From contig NZ_SDIC01000008.1 of NCBI RefSeq assembly GCF_004116405.1, forward strand, positions 62,001-126,000: a stretch of 64,000 bases of DNA, given 5' to 3'. Position numbers and translations under genes: made by a program. The notes below the pieces were generated by a model. That model saw only the letters and a list, made by a program, of their open reading frames with translations, ran no database searches and was not told where the DNA came from. This DNA is from Halegenticoccus tardaugens (GTDB taxonomy: Archaea > Halobacteriota > Halobacteria > Halobacteriales > Haloferacaceae). Shown one piece after another: positions 9,710 through 18,416 of the stretch (position 1 is its first letter; every line of letters starts with the position of its first letter).

Positions 9710-10065
9710 GTGAACTACTCCGACCTACCGCACTCAGGCCTCCCCGGCCCTCGCTTGTTGAGGTCGGGGCTTCCTGTTTCTGTGTCGAAACTTGCACCCG
9801 GCGTGGGCACAGTGGTTCCAGACTCCGCAGGCGACTTCCCGTTACGGGTGGTTCGGAGTGTCCCACTCCTACCAAATGGACACTCGGCCATACCCGACGG
9901 TGCGCGCTTATTGCCGCGCTTGAACACCGCCGGGAGCGTGGTGAGCATCGTACTACCTGCTTCGACCGCGCGGGTAGTAAAGATGCCGCAGACAGTGAAC
10001 GTGAACTATGCGGGCGCTGTCTCCCCTCTCTGCTCGCGGCTTCGCCGCTCGCTGAGGAAGGAGGC
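9710..10065 (-). mobile_element. Deleted IS1341-type element, relic B
   Basis: On the minus strand the left end CTTCCTCAGCGAGCGGCGAA...GAGGGGAGACAGCG parallels the left end of the full element at 53388 (CTTCCTCAACGACG...GAGGGGATACAGCG). The right end reads ACAGGAAGCCCCGACCTCA and finishes in GTAGTTCAC, matching the 3' end of tnpB at 54970-55025. The minus ORF 9715-9948 ends in TETGSPDLN, equivalent to VETGSPVLS of TnpB. About 1.2 kb of coding interior is missing, so it can move only if helped in trans. Confidence 0.7.
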
Positions 10066-10098
10066 GTAGCCCCCTCGATTACAGCTAAGACCAGACCA

Positions 10099-10680
10099 CT
10101 ACGTTGGGTCGCTGTCTTCGGGCTCTATCACTGGTTCTGCGCTCTTCACTGGGGTGTGTCCGATCTCTAGCACGTCCTCTATAGCGAGGATCCAGATGAA
10201 AAGTGCTGCAACCCACGCGAAAACTCCCGCGATGGGGCCAAGGATCCCTGTTTCTAGGATAAACTCAGCACCTGCGAAAAGCACCAGCAAGAAGAGCGCC
10301 GCGAACGCTCCTCGTATTGGTATCGCCATCCGATTTTTGAACGGCGGAACTGCCAGTATCGCAATCGGAATGAGAAGGACGAGGAAGTAGGTTCCAAGGG
10401 AAATCGGCGACAACAGATCCAGCACTTGGCCCAGCGTCTCGAGTAGGAAGAGTCCGATCAGCCAAATGCCGAACGTCGCCATCGTCGTTCCAATCAGTGT
10501 CTCCCCCTTCGAAAGCTCCCAAATTCCACCGATGCTCTCCCCGATACCCGCGATCAAGATCGCAAACATGAGTGCACCGACCGCCTGTGTCGTTACAAGC
10601 AATTCAACTCCGAGGACCGCTAACGAATACCCAAACAGCAACAGCGCAAAGATGCTCGGGTGCGTCTCCTGGTCTGACAT
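10099..10680 (-). CDS. GPR1/FUN34/YaaH-family (acetate transporter-like) membrane protein
   Basis: The 193-residue protein has six predicted hydrophobic helices and no signal peptide. The GIWELSKGETLIGTTMATFG segment between helices 2 and 3 resembles the G(I/M)WEFxxGNTFGATAF signature of the AceTr (SatP/YaaH) family. Members carry acetate, succinate or ammonium across the membrane. It has its own promoter spacer (10681-10900) and ends near IS relic B. Assignment rests on the one signature plus topology, so the substrate is unproven. Confidence 0.7.
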   Translation of the reverse strand: MSDQETHPSIFALLLFGYSLAVLGVELLVTTQAVGALMFAILIAGIGESIGGIWELSKGETLIGTTMATFGIWLIGLFLLETLGQVLDLLSPISLGTYFLVLLIPIAILAVPPFKNRMAIPIRGAFAALFLLVLFAGAEFILETGILGPIAGVFAWVAALFIWILAIEDVLEIGHTPVKSAEPVIEPEDSDPT

Positions 10681-10900
10681 GGTCTACGCTGTTCTCACGC
10701 TTCGAACGTACGGTATTTATAACTTTCGCAATTATCCATGATGTTTGTGAAGAGATTGGAATAGACCGTCCACGATAGCGTGCGTGCAGTACGTCGAGCT
10801 CAGCGCGTAAGAGAACGTCTATTTAATTTCTTCAAACGGGTATCTATAGAGTGATTAGATTCACGCGCCGATAACCCTTGATTCGCCATTATTGTCCCCA

Positions 10901-11018
10901 CTACTCGAGATCGTGCCCGTCGAAGAACGCGTCAATCCCCTCGTTCTTATCCGACGAGGCGAACAACTGGACGAATAAGTAGTAGATGTTCTCGGCGGTG
11001 TGTCCGACTTTCTTTAGG
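10901..11018 (-). pseudogene. Enoyl-CoA hydratase, C-terminal fragment
   Basis: The last about 30 codons read LFVQLFASSDKNEGIDAFFD, nearly identical to the C-terminus of the intact enoyl-CoA hydratase at 41110-41919 (LFVQLFATEDKNEGIDAFFE). No hydratase core is found upstream; the frame degenerates within about 40 codons and runs into the MaoC gene end. It is the tail of a deleted paralogue, in the same orientation as the MaoC gene. Confidence 0.7.
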
Positions 11019-11087
11019 CGACAATCAAAAATACCGATCTCCGAGTAGGGATTGAGCGGGCACGATCGTCTCACGGCTTCGAACGCA

Positions 11088-11543
11088 CTACGGGGCCGCC
11101 GATTTCCGGAGGAAAATATTCGTAGCGGTCCAAGAAAGTACTTCGTCACCGTCTTGATTGTGAGCCACCAAATAATTCTTGACGTACCCGCGATCGTCAC
11201 GAGTTGTTGATTCACGGACTTCCAAAATCTCGTTGCGTGCGCTAATCACGTCACTCGGCCGAACCGGCGTCTCCCACCGTAGCTCATCCAATCCGAGCGA
11301 ACCGACGCTCGCTGCGTGATCCAAGAACTCATCGACCAACAACTGCATACAGACACCAGCAGTGTACCAGCCGCTGGCGATGATTCCATCGTATATGGAG
11401 TCCTCGGCGGCAGATTCGTCGACGTGAATCGGTTGGGGATCGTACTGGTGTGCGAACGCGACCATCTCGTCCTTCGGAACCCGATAGCTGCCCAGTTCTC
11501 GGACGTCGCCCTCTCGGATGTCTTCGAAGTATATCTCCGTCAT
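11088..11543 (-). CDS. MaoC-family (R)-hydratase
   Basis: About 151 residues with a single hotdog fold. The segment FAHQYDPQPIHVDESAAEDS carries the hydratase-type Asp and His, and ELRWETPVRPSDVI is the second conserved block. The start MTEIYFEDI is chosen over the ATG nine codons upstream because the paralogue at 22383 begins at the equivalent point (MLYYEDL). MaoC proteins hydrate trans-2-enoyl-CoA. It sits beside the hydratase fragment at 10901, consistent with a former beta-oxidation gene pair. Confidence 0.88.
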   Translation of the reverse strand: MTEIYFEDIREGDVRELGSYRVPKDEMVAFAHQYDPQPIHVDESAAEDSIYDGIIASGWYTAGVCMQLLVDEFLDHAASVGSLGLDELRWETPVRPSDVISARNEILEVRESTTRDDRGYVKNYLVAHNQDGDEVLSWTATNIFLRKSAAP

Positions 11544-11729
11544 ACGGTGTGGTACGCTTTCTCCACTCACACATAAATCCTCGCTTTTGGGTCACACTGG
11601 AGGAGAGCGCTATAAGGTGTCGGCTCTCCCCTAACCTTTGTTTGGCCTGTGCCTGCTCCCACCATAAAAATTAGGATAAACTCATGTACCAATCGGGCGG
11701 TTGGTCTCGAACACGTACGTCGCTCCCAT

Positions 11730-12185
11730 TCAGTTTTCGCTCTTATGTAGAACCATTCCGTGTTCGATTCGTCGACTTGTATTGGTCCCGAGATGAATGT
11801 TGGAACTGCTCCCAGACGAGGAGAAAGCCGCACGTGACCGTGACCTCCACATCTCGAATCGTGTAATAGACGGTCCTGTACGTCCTTTTGAGTACAACCT
11901 AATTTGAGAGATACTGAGCGACGTGTCCGCATAGAGGAGGTACACGAGAAGCACCTCTCCTGCGTCGGGGTGCTCCTCGTGAAAGGGCGTCCCATAGGTG
12001 TAGACCGGTTTTAAATCCCAATTTTGGCAGATAACGCGTTCAGACGATTCCCATGTGGATTCCGGGATGGCCGTAGCGTGGATACGTAGAATACTCCCAA
12101 AGCTCCTTGAGTGTCGCTCGATGTCAGTATCGAGCGGCTCAGTGTCCAACTCAAAGCATCCAAGATCAACGAGCTGAAGCAGCAT
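11730..12185 (-). CDS. Hypothetical protein, AT-rich, unrecognised
   Basis: A 151-codon frame whose first two thirds look like a real protein (ELDTEPLDTDIERH, IPESTWESSERVICQ, EVLLVYLLYADTSLSISQI), whereas the last about 35 residues are serine/arginine-rich and may be out of frame. Base composition is lower in GC than flanking genes, which suggests acquisition. No family is recognised. Open frame continues a few codons upstream of the ATG without another start codon, so the 5' end may be truncated. Confidence 0.4.
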   Translation of the reverse strand: MLLQLVDLGCFELDTEPLDTDIERHSRSFGSILRIHATAIPESTWESSERVICQNWDLKPVYTYGTPFHEEHPDAGEVLLVYLLYADTSLSISQIRLYSKGRTGPSITRFEMWRSRSRAAFSSSGSSSNIHLGTNTSRRIEHGMVLHKSEN

Positions 12186-12287
12186 CCCGTCAAATGCTGG
12201 TTGAGTCCGAGGTACAACATCGAGTGTTCGGCTTGCTCACCGTGACTACACGGTCGTTCCGCAGCTCTACCGGAGACGTATGAGAAG

Positions 12288-13157
12288 TCACTCCTCGGCA
12301 AACGGGGCCCGCATCGCGGGCGTGAACGAAGTCGGGCTACCCTCATCGTCGAAACAACCGTATTCGGTGACGCCCTCAATACAGATCCGATCGTCGCTCT
12401 TGAGGAGGTGTTTGATCCGGAGCGTGTCGTCAGTGACGGCGCGGACGTCCGACTCGACGGTGAGACTCGACTCGTATTGGACCGGCGAGACGAACTCCCA
12501 CTGCCAGTCACGCAGGCGGAACGGCTGGCTGTCTCCGCGCAGTGCGTCGAGGTTCGTCCCCCTCGATTCGAGGAAACGTTCGAGCGCGACGGCTGCAAAG
12601 CGCGGATACTCCTCGAAGTACGCCAATTCCGACCCCTCGACGTGTGGTCCTCGAATATCGAACGAATCTGTGAAGGTCGGCCACGATCCTTGAGAATCCG
12701 TCTCACGTGGTCCGACCTCGGGGTCCGTATCCCGGAGCGAGTCGCGGAACGCCGCTCGGGTCTGTTTGGGGAGCGGTTGTGCGTCACCTTCGGGGGCGAT
12801 GGTGACGTGTGTGATCCGCGCCGTCGCGAGGGGGTCGCCGTCAGTGTCCGTCATCTCGTACAGCAACTCAACGCTGCTCTGGCCGACCGAGATTGGCGTC
12901 GTCTCGACGGTCACCGTGTCCCGAAACCCGGGGTAGCGGTGGACAGTCGTCGCCGCGACGACGGGCGCGTACGGGATCCCACCCGCGTCAACGATGTCCT
13001 CGAACGAGTGGTCAAACGCCTCTGTGACGACCTGGGTCGAGATCAGTTCCCAGTCAAAGAACCGTGCACCGTGGACGAGCGGGCCGACGAGTTCGCCGAA
13101 CCGAACATCGTGATTGTCGATGGTTTGCACACTCTGTGAGAGCGTGGGAACCGACAA
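12288..13157 (-). CDS. Tandem-hotdog acyl-CoA thioesterase
   Basis: The 289-residue protein has two hotdog domains, about 12-135 and about 165-285. The first contains HGARFFDWELISTQVVTEAF and the VVAATTVHRYPGFRDTVTVE strand block of 4-hydroxybenzoyl-CoA-type thioesterases; the second repeats the pattern (AYFEEYPRFAAVALERFL, WEFVSPVQYESSLTVES). Such enzymes release free acids from acyl- or aroyl-CoA. It lies downstream of the thiolase/DUF35 pair on the same strand, about 300 bp away, so it could serve the same pathway. Substrate is not readable. Confidence 0.8.
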   Translation of the reverse strand: MSVPTLSQSVQTIDNHDVRFGELVGPLVHGARFFDWELISTQVVTEAFDHSFEDIVDAGGIPYAPVVAATTVHRYPGFRDTVTVETTPISVGQSSVELLYEMTDTDGDPLATARITHVTIAPEGDAQPLPKQTRAAFRDSLRDTDPEVGPRETDSQGSWPTFTDSFDIRGPHVEGSELAYFEEYPRFAAVALERFLESRGTNLDALRGDSQPFRLRDWQWEFVSPVQYESSLTVESDVRAVTDDTLRIKHLLKSDDRICIEGVTEYGCFDDEGSPTSFTPAMRAPFAEE

Positions 13158-13466
13158 TAAATCCCTCGGCTCCGGGGAGCGAGAGCGCTACTCATTTGAG
13201 CTCGCCGCTCCGTCCTGTTCGATCAGGGGCGTGACGCGAGAGGGACGGTCGACGTCGGACGGGGCGACCGTTTCGGAGGCCTGTGTCGCTCCCCGAGCGA
13301 CACCGCTAGAACGGCGAGTGCTCACGGGAGGACGGCGGATAACAGATCGAAATTCACGGACAGGCTATCAAGCGAAAGTAGATGAACGCGAGCGACGGCG
13401 GAACAAGGACTGGTCGACACCCCGTCGAGAACATCTCGTTTTCGTCGACGACCGACGGGGCGGGGC
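13158..13466. other. Spacer, no gene recognised
   Basis: About 310 bases between the thioesterase promoter side and the end of the DUF35 fusion gene. It should contain the thioesterase promoter; no further feature is evident. Confidence 0.4.
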
Positions 13467-14885
13467 TTACTCTGGCGTGAACTTCAGTCCGTACCGGGTG
13501 ACACCTTCCGCGCTGTAGATGCGACGGAACTGGCCGACGACTCGGTCGCCGACGGACACCGTCTGTGGGTCACAGTCGGTCAACTGAACCGGGAATTGTG
13601 CGCTCTCGCCCTTGGTCGTGTTCTCGACGATAGCGACGGCGAACGAGCCGTCGCGCCGCTGGAGTTCGACGAACTCCGGCGGCGCACCACCTTGTCCGAT
13701 AGTTGTCACGGCGACGATCTCACCGGTTCGTGAGAGTTCGACGTCGGTGAAGGCGACTCGCTCGTGGCAGCGGGGGCAGGCCCCTTCCGGCGGGAACGCG
13801 ATCGCGCCGCAATCGGGACACTGCCCGGCAACGAGTCGATACCGTTGCGGGACCGTCCGCTGCCATGAGGGGAGACTGACGTGTGCACCGCCGCCGGAGA
13901 CATCCGTCTGTCCGAGCGTGCCTCGCTCGCGCAGCGCAGTCGTGTACGAAACGTCCCTCCCACCGTCGACCGCCTCGGCGACATCCGTCTTGATCGGCTC
14001 CCGAATCTCGAAGGCGAGTGCGGTCGCCGTCGCACCGCTGCCGAAGAAGCCGGCGACGGTCACGGAGTCGGGGGCGCTCGAATCGAGGGCCGCCAGTAGT
14101 CCAAGCGCCGTCGTCGCCGTTCCGGCGTCGCCGACATCGTCGATGAGCGTCCCGCGACCGACGGCCTCCCCGTCGTAAGGGAGCGACCGTGCGATTCGAT
14201 GCGGGATGTCCGGCGTCGGCTGGTAGAGACTCACCCCGGTGACGGCGTCGTGATCCACGTCGAGCGCCTCGACGGACGCGGCGACGAGATCGCGGATCAC
14301 CTCACGCTCGTAGGTCGTGATGTTCGGTTCGGCGACGGTCTCGCTGCCTCGCTCGCGGAACCGGACTCCCGGCGCGTCCCGAGAGCGCGTCGCCATGTCG
14401 ACGAGCGTCACGTCCCCGCCGTCGGCAAACAGGAACGCGGCAGCGCCCGCACCAACCCGCTGACCGACCGCTGCCGGATCCCCTTCGGGGGCGTCGGCGA
14501 CGACGGCGAGCGCGGGGACGTCTGCCGTCGCCGCCGAGCGAAGTGCGTCGGCCCCAACGGCGGTGCTTTGGGTCGACGTCTCGAGTCGGCAGTCGTCTGC
14601 GAGCCCCAGCGCCGCGGCGGCCTGCGGCGCGAACTCACCCTCTTCGAGCGGTGGCGTCGTCGTCGCAATCGCGACGTGTCCGATGTCGGTAGTGGCAACG
14701 TCACTCTCTGAGAGGGCGTCTCGACCGGCGGCGACGGCCATGGTAAGCGTGTCCTCGTCGGCAGCCGGCACCGCCGCTCGCGACACCTGCGTGGATGTCC
14801 CCCACGCTGCCTCAATCTCGTCGCGGGTGAGACGATGGCGAGGGACGTACACGCCCGTCGCGACGATACCTCGGTTCGAACTCAT
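13467..14885 (-). CDS. HMG-CoA-synthase-like (KAS III fold) protein fused to DUF35 Zn-ribbon/OB domain
   Basis: The 472-residue protein starts with a thiolase-fold domain (about 1-320: IVATGVYVPRHRLTRDEI, YQPTPDIPHRIARSL, VAGFFGSGATATALAFE) like archaeal HMG-CoA synthase. A DUF35 module follows (about 345-470), with the zinc ribbon CPDCGAIAFPPEGACPRC and an OB fold. The usual nucleophile Cys is absent: the aligned segment reads LETSTQSTAVGADAL. A Gly-Asp-Ala replaces the usual GN(T) near GDAGTATTALGL. Its ATG overlaps the stop of the thiolase gene by 4 bp, so the two are co-translated. A non-catalytic scaffold or acyl-channel role beside the thiolase is inferred. Confidence 0.85.
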   Translation of the reverse strand: MSSNRGIVATGVYVPRHRLTRDEIEAAWGTSTQVSRAAVPAADEDTLTMAVAAGRDALSESDVATTDIGHVAIATTTPPLEEGEFAPQAAAALGLADDCRLETSTQSTAVGADALRSAATADVPALAVVADAPEGDPAAVGQRVGAGAAAFLFADGGDVTLVDMATRSRDAPGVRFRERGSETVAEPNITTYEREVIRDLVAASVEALDVDHDAVTGVSLYQPTPDIPHRIARSLPYDGEAVGRGTLIDDVGDAGTATTALGLLAALDSSAPDSVTVAGFFGSGATATALAFEIREPIKTDVAEAVDGGRDVSYTTALRERGTLGQTDVSGGGAHVSLPSWQRTVPQRYRLVAGQCPDCGAIAFPPEGACPRCHERVAFTDVELSRTGEIVAVTTIGQGGAPPEFVELQRRDGSFAVAIVENTTKGESAQFPVQLTDCDPQTVSVGDRVVGQFRRIYSAEGVTRYGLKFTPE

Positions 14886-16057
14886 CGCGAACCTCCGTCG
14901 ACCCGCTCGAAGACGTGGACGGTCACGCCGCCGCCCGAGCCACCGACGTTGTGCGTGAGTCCGATCTTCGAATCGTCGACCTGAACGTGGGCGTCACCAC
15001 GGAGTTGTGAGAACGTCTCGACGACCTGTCCCGTTCCCGTCGCCCCGATGGGATGACCCTTCGACTTGAGGCCGCCGGACGTGTTGACCGGTAACGCTCC
15101 GTCGGGGTCGGTGAGGCCGTCGCGGAGGAGTCGAGGTGCCTCGCCCCGTTCACAGAAGCCGAGGTCCTCGTAAGCGACGAGTTCGGCGATGGCGAAGCAG
15201 TCGTGAACTTCAGCGAAGTCGATGTCGTTGGGCGTGACGCCCGCCTCTTCGTATGCTCGCTCGGCCGCCGTCTCTGACGCCGGGATGCTCGTCAGCGAGT
15301 CGCGCTGGAACAATCCGACGCGACCGCTAGCCGCCCCAGCTCCCGCGACGCGAACGGGTGCGTCCGAGAGTTCGTGTGCGACCGATTCGTTCGCGACGAG
15401 CACGGCGCTCGCTCCGTCCGTCGTCGGGCAGCAGTGATAGAGGTTCAATGGTGCGGCCACGTCCGGCGCGTTCATCGCGTCTTCTAGGGTGCACTCGAAG
15501 CCGAGTTGCGCGTGCGGATTCTGCGCCCCGTTGGCGTGGTTCTTCACCGCAACGCGAGAAAGGTCCTCTTTCTCCGCACCGTGCTCCCGCATGTAGGCGC
15601 TCGCCATCTGTGCGTAGACACCGGCGAACGTAGTGCCGGAGAGCCGCTCCCATTCCGTCTCGCCGCTCACGCCGAGCCACCACTTGGTGTGGTCGGAGCT
15701 CATGTCCGTCATCACCTCGTATCCACCGGCGAGCACAACGTCAGCCATCCCGGACCGAACCGCCATGACCGCCTGCCGGAGCGCGTACCCGGAGGCGGCA
15801 CACGCGTTCTCAACGCGCGTCGTCGGAATATTGTGAAGGCCGAGATGTTCGGTCACGGCCGGACCGCTCAGTCCCAATTGCCGCCCGCCGACGCCGAGCG
15901 TTCCGAGGAACGCTTCGTCGATACGGTCGGTGTCGAAGTCGCCGTCGACACTTTCGAGCGCCTCATCGAACGCGTCGTCGAACAAGGAGCGGTACGTCTC
16001 CGAGGGAAACGAACCGAAGTCTGACTGTCCGGCACCGATTACGTACGCATCGGTCAT
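14882..16057 (-). CDS. Thiolase-family acetyl-CoA acetyltransferase (SCP-x-like)
   Basis: The 391-residue protein is full length. Catalytic Cys is in VENACAASGYALR (about residue 86), His is in AEVHDCFA and the final His in SKGHPIGATGTG. The N-terminal YVIGAGQSDFGSFP and ADVVLAGGYEVMTD segments are typical of archaeal thiolases that pair with DUF35 proteins. It cleaves 3-ketoacyl-CoA or condenses acetyl-CoA. It is the first gene of the pair with the DUF35 fusion, and it is divergent from the hydratase at 16137, so the 80-bp spacer holds both promoters. Confidence 0.9.
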   Translation of the reverse strand: MTDAYVIGAGQSDFGSFPSETYRSLFDDAFDEALESVDGDFDTDRIDEAFLGTLGVGGRQLGLSGPAVTEHLGLHNIPTTRVENACAASGYALRQAVMAVRSGMADVVLAGGYEVMTDMSSDHTKWWLGVSGETEWERLSGTTFAGVYAQMASAYMREHGAEKEDLSRVAVKNHANGAQNPHAQLGFECTLEDAMNAPDVAAPLNLYHCCPTTDGASAVLVANESVAHELSDAPVRVAGAGAASGRVGLFQRDSLTSIPASETAAERAYEEAGVTPNDIDFAEVHDCFAIAELVAYEDLGFCERGEAPRLLRDGLTDPDGALPVNTSGGLKSKGHPIGATGTGQVVETFSQLRGDAHVQVDDSKIGLTHNVGGSGGGVTVHVFERVDGGSR

Positions 16058-16136
16058 ACACTGTCGAAGAGGACAGACAACTAAAAAGTGCGGGCTCCGG
16101 CTGGATTTATACCTCCGGCCCAGAAAGAGAGACTAT

Positions 16137-16904
16137 ATGGTCCGAGTTGAGACAGACAACCGTGTTCGAACGCTCGCGTTTGATCGACCCGAATCGAAGA
16201 ACGCGTTCTCTCCGATGGCGGCGGGCGAACTCATCGATGCGCTTGAGGCGGCGGCGGACGACGACGCCCGCGCAGTAGTACTCACGGGAGACGGCGACGC
16301 GTTCAGCGCCGGGGGAGATATCCAGTCGATGGCCGACCGAGACGAGACACCGTACGAATCGTACAGACGCGTACAGGCGACGCTCAACACGGTCATCGAG
16401 ACGATTCTGACGTCTCCGTTCCCCATCATCGCGAAGGTGAACGGCGACGCCGTCGGTGCAGGGACGAACATCGTCGCCGCGTGCGACTTCGTCTACGCGG
16501 ATACAGAGGCTCGGTTCGGAGAGGTGTTCGCTAACGTCGGTCTGATTCCCGACTCGGGTGGGACCGTGATTCTGCCGGCGCTCGTCGGATTCCGAACGGC
16601 AAAGGAACTGACGATGACGGGACGCCTCTTCGACGCCGAGGAGGCGTCGGAGATGGACCTCGTCAACCGTGCTCTCCCCGCCGAAGAGCTTGACGATGCC
16701 GTCGACGACCTGTTGGAGACGCTCGGGAAGAAACCGACGGAGACACTTGCGCTGACGAAGCGAGGACTCCACGAGAACATCGGTCGACCGCTCCGGGACG
16801 CACTCGACAGAGAAGCACACCTCCAGGTACTCGCGTACGGGAGCGAGGCGCACGAGATCGGCGTGAACGCGTTTCTGAACGGCGAACGACCCGAGTTCCG
16901 GTAA
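16137..16904 (+). CDS. Enoyl-CoA hydratase/isomerase, PaaG-like
   Basis: The 255-residue crotonase-fold protein starts at MVRVETDN. An in-frame upstream extension to 15930 is rejected because it runs through the thiolase gene on the other strand; TTTATA lies about 30 bp upstream. The oxyanion loop reads DAFSAGGDIQSM and NGDAVGAGTNIV. Of the two classical hydratase Glu positions, the first is replaced (FGEVFANVGL) while PDSGGT places an Asp as in PaaG isomerases. An isomerase role on ring-epoxide or enoyl-CoA intermediates is therefore as likely as hydration. An aldehyde dehydrogenase gene follows 48 bp downstream. Confidence 0.87.
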   Translation: MVRVETDNRVRTLAFDRPESKNAFSPMAAGELIDALEAAADDDARAVVLTGDGDAFSAGGDIQSMADRDETPYESYRRVQATLNTVIETILTSPFPIIAKVNGDAVGAGTNIVAACDFVYADTEARFGEVFANVGLIPDSGGTVILPALVGFRTAKELTMTGRLFDAEEASEMDLVNRALPAEELDDAVDDLLETLGKKPTETLALTKRGLHENIGRPLRDALDREAHLQVLAYGSEAHEIGVNAFLNGERPEFR

Positions 16905-16952
16905 ATTACCGATGAATCAACCTTTTTGACGCTTCGGAGAGGTGCTGTGAGT

Positions 16953-18416
16953 ATGCGGTATGATGGGCCGACTCAGTTATACATCGATGGCGAATGGACT
17001 CCCGCTGTAGACGGCGGCACGATAGAGACACTCGATCCGGCCACAGAGGAGACGTACGCGACGGTCGCGTGTGCCACCGCGAAGGACGTGAGTCGCGCAG
17101 TCGCGGCCGCCGACGCGGCAGTAGAACGCGGTTCCGAGTGGCGAACGATGGGCCCGAGCGATCGGGGTGGCCTCCTGCACGCGATGGCCGATGAAATCGA
17201 GGGGATGGCCGACGAAATCACGCTCGTCGAATCCCACGACAACGGGAAGACGCCGTTCGAGGCCGGCCTCGACGTCGACATGGCCGTCGACACGTTCCGC
17301 TACTACGCCGGGTGGACGGACAAACTGACCGGCGAGACGATTCCGGTTCCGGGAGACCGACTGGATTACACACTCCGAGAGCCGGTAGGCGTGACCGCGC
17401 ACATCGCGCCGTGGAACTACCCCTTCCAACTTGCTGGCCGGAGTCTCGCACCAGCGCTTGCGTGCGGCAACACAGCCGTCCTGAAACCTTCGAACACGAC
17501 GCCGTTGTCGGCGCTCTACTACGCGAAGGCCGCCGAAGCCGCTGACCTCCCGGACGGCGTCCTCAACGTCATCCCCGGAACTGGCTCCGAGGTGGGGAGC
17601 ACACTCGTCAACGAATCGGCCGTTGACCACGTCGCGTTCACCGGGAGCACGGGTGTTGGGAAGCACATTATGTCCGAGGCGGCGGACAACGTGACCGGCG
17701 TCACGCTCGAACTCGGCGGGAAGGGTCCGAACGTCGTCTTCCCGGACGCTGACCTCGAAGCCGCATCGAAGGGTGTCCATTACGGCATCTTCATGAACTG
17801 CGGGCAGATGTGCTGGGCGGGGTCGCGTCTTCTCGTCCACAAGGACATCCACGACGAGGTGGTTGACCGCGTCGTCGCACGGGCGGAGGCGACTCCGCTT
17901 GGGAGCGGCATCGACGACGACGGACGAATGGGGCCCGCGGTGAGTGAGTCGCACCGCGACGACGTCCTTGAGTACATCCAACTCGGTGTCGACGAAGGTG
18001 CCACGGTGGTGGCCGGTGGCGGTGTTCCCGAGGACACCGATCAGGGCTACTTCATCGAACCGACGGTCTTCACGGACGTGACGAACGATATGCAGATCGC
18101 TCGCGAGGAAATATTTGGGCCGGTACTCTCGGTCATCGAGTTCTCGAACTTCGAGGAGGCGCTCGAAATCGCGAACGACTCTCCGTTCGGACTCAGCGCC
18201 GGCGTCTGGACAACCGACATCGACAAGGCGCACGCGGCTGCCTCGCGACTCGACTATGGGATGATAAGCGTCAACGAGTACCCCCAGACGTTCCCGCAGA
18301 CGCCGTTCGGCGGGTACAAAGAGAGCGGTCTCGGGCGCGAACAAGGAATGGAAGCGATCAGAGAGTACACGCAGGCGAAGAACGTCAACATCAACGTCGG
18401 ATTGGATACGCAGTAG
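16953..18416 (+). CDS. NAD(P)-dependent aldehyde dehydrogenase
   Basis: The 487-residue ALDH has catalytic Cys in NCGQMCWAGSR, general-base Glu in TLELGGKGPN, cofactor motif FTGSTGVGKHI and the PWNYPF segment. The start at MRYDGPT is preferred to an ATG nine codons upstream, because the sequence aligns from QLYIDGEW. It is probably co-transcribed with the PaaG-like gene. In the paa pathway an aldehyde dehydrogenase oxidises the ring-opened semialdehyde (the PaaZ ALDH activity), but here the hydratase domain of PaaZ is absent, so the assignment is only general. Confidence 0.9.
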   Translation: MRYDGPTQLYIDGEWTPAVDGGTIETLDPATEETYATVACATAKDVSRAVAAADAAVERGSEWRTMGPSDRGGLLHAMADEIEGMADEITLVESHDNGKTPFEAGLDVDMAVDTFRYYAGWTDKLTGETIPVPGDRLDYTLREPVGVTAHIAPWNYPFQLAGRSLAPALACGNTAVLKPSNTTPLSALYYAKAAEAADLPDGVLNVIPGTGSEVGSTLVNESAVDHVAFTGSTGVGKHIMSEAADNVTGVTLELGGKGPNVVFPDADLEAASKGVHYGIFMNCGQMCWAGSRLLVHKDIHDEVVDRVVARAEATPLGSGIDDDGRMGPAVSESHRDDVLEYIQLGVDEGATVVAGGGVPEDTDQGYFIEPTVFTDVTNDMQIAREEIFGPVLSVIEFSNFEEALEIANDSPFGLSAGVWTTDIDKAHAAASRLDYGMISVNEYPQTFPQTPFGGYKESGLGREQGMEAIREYTQAKNVNINVGLDTQ

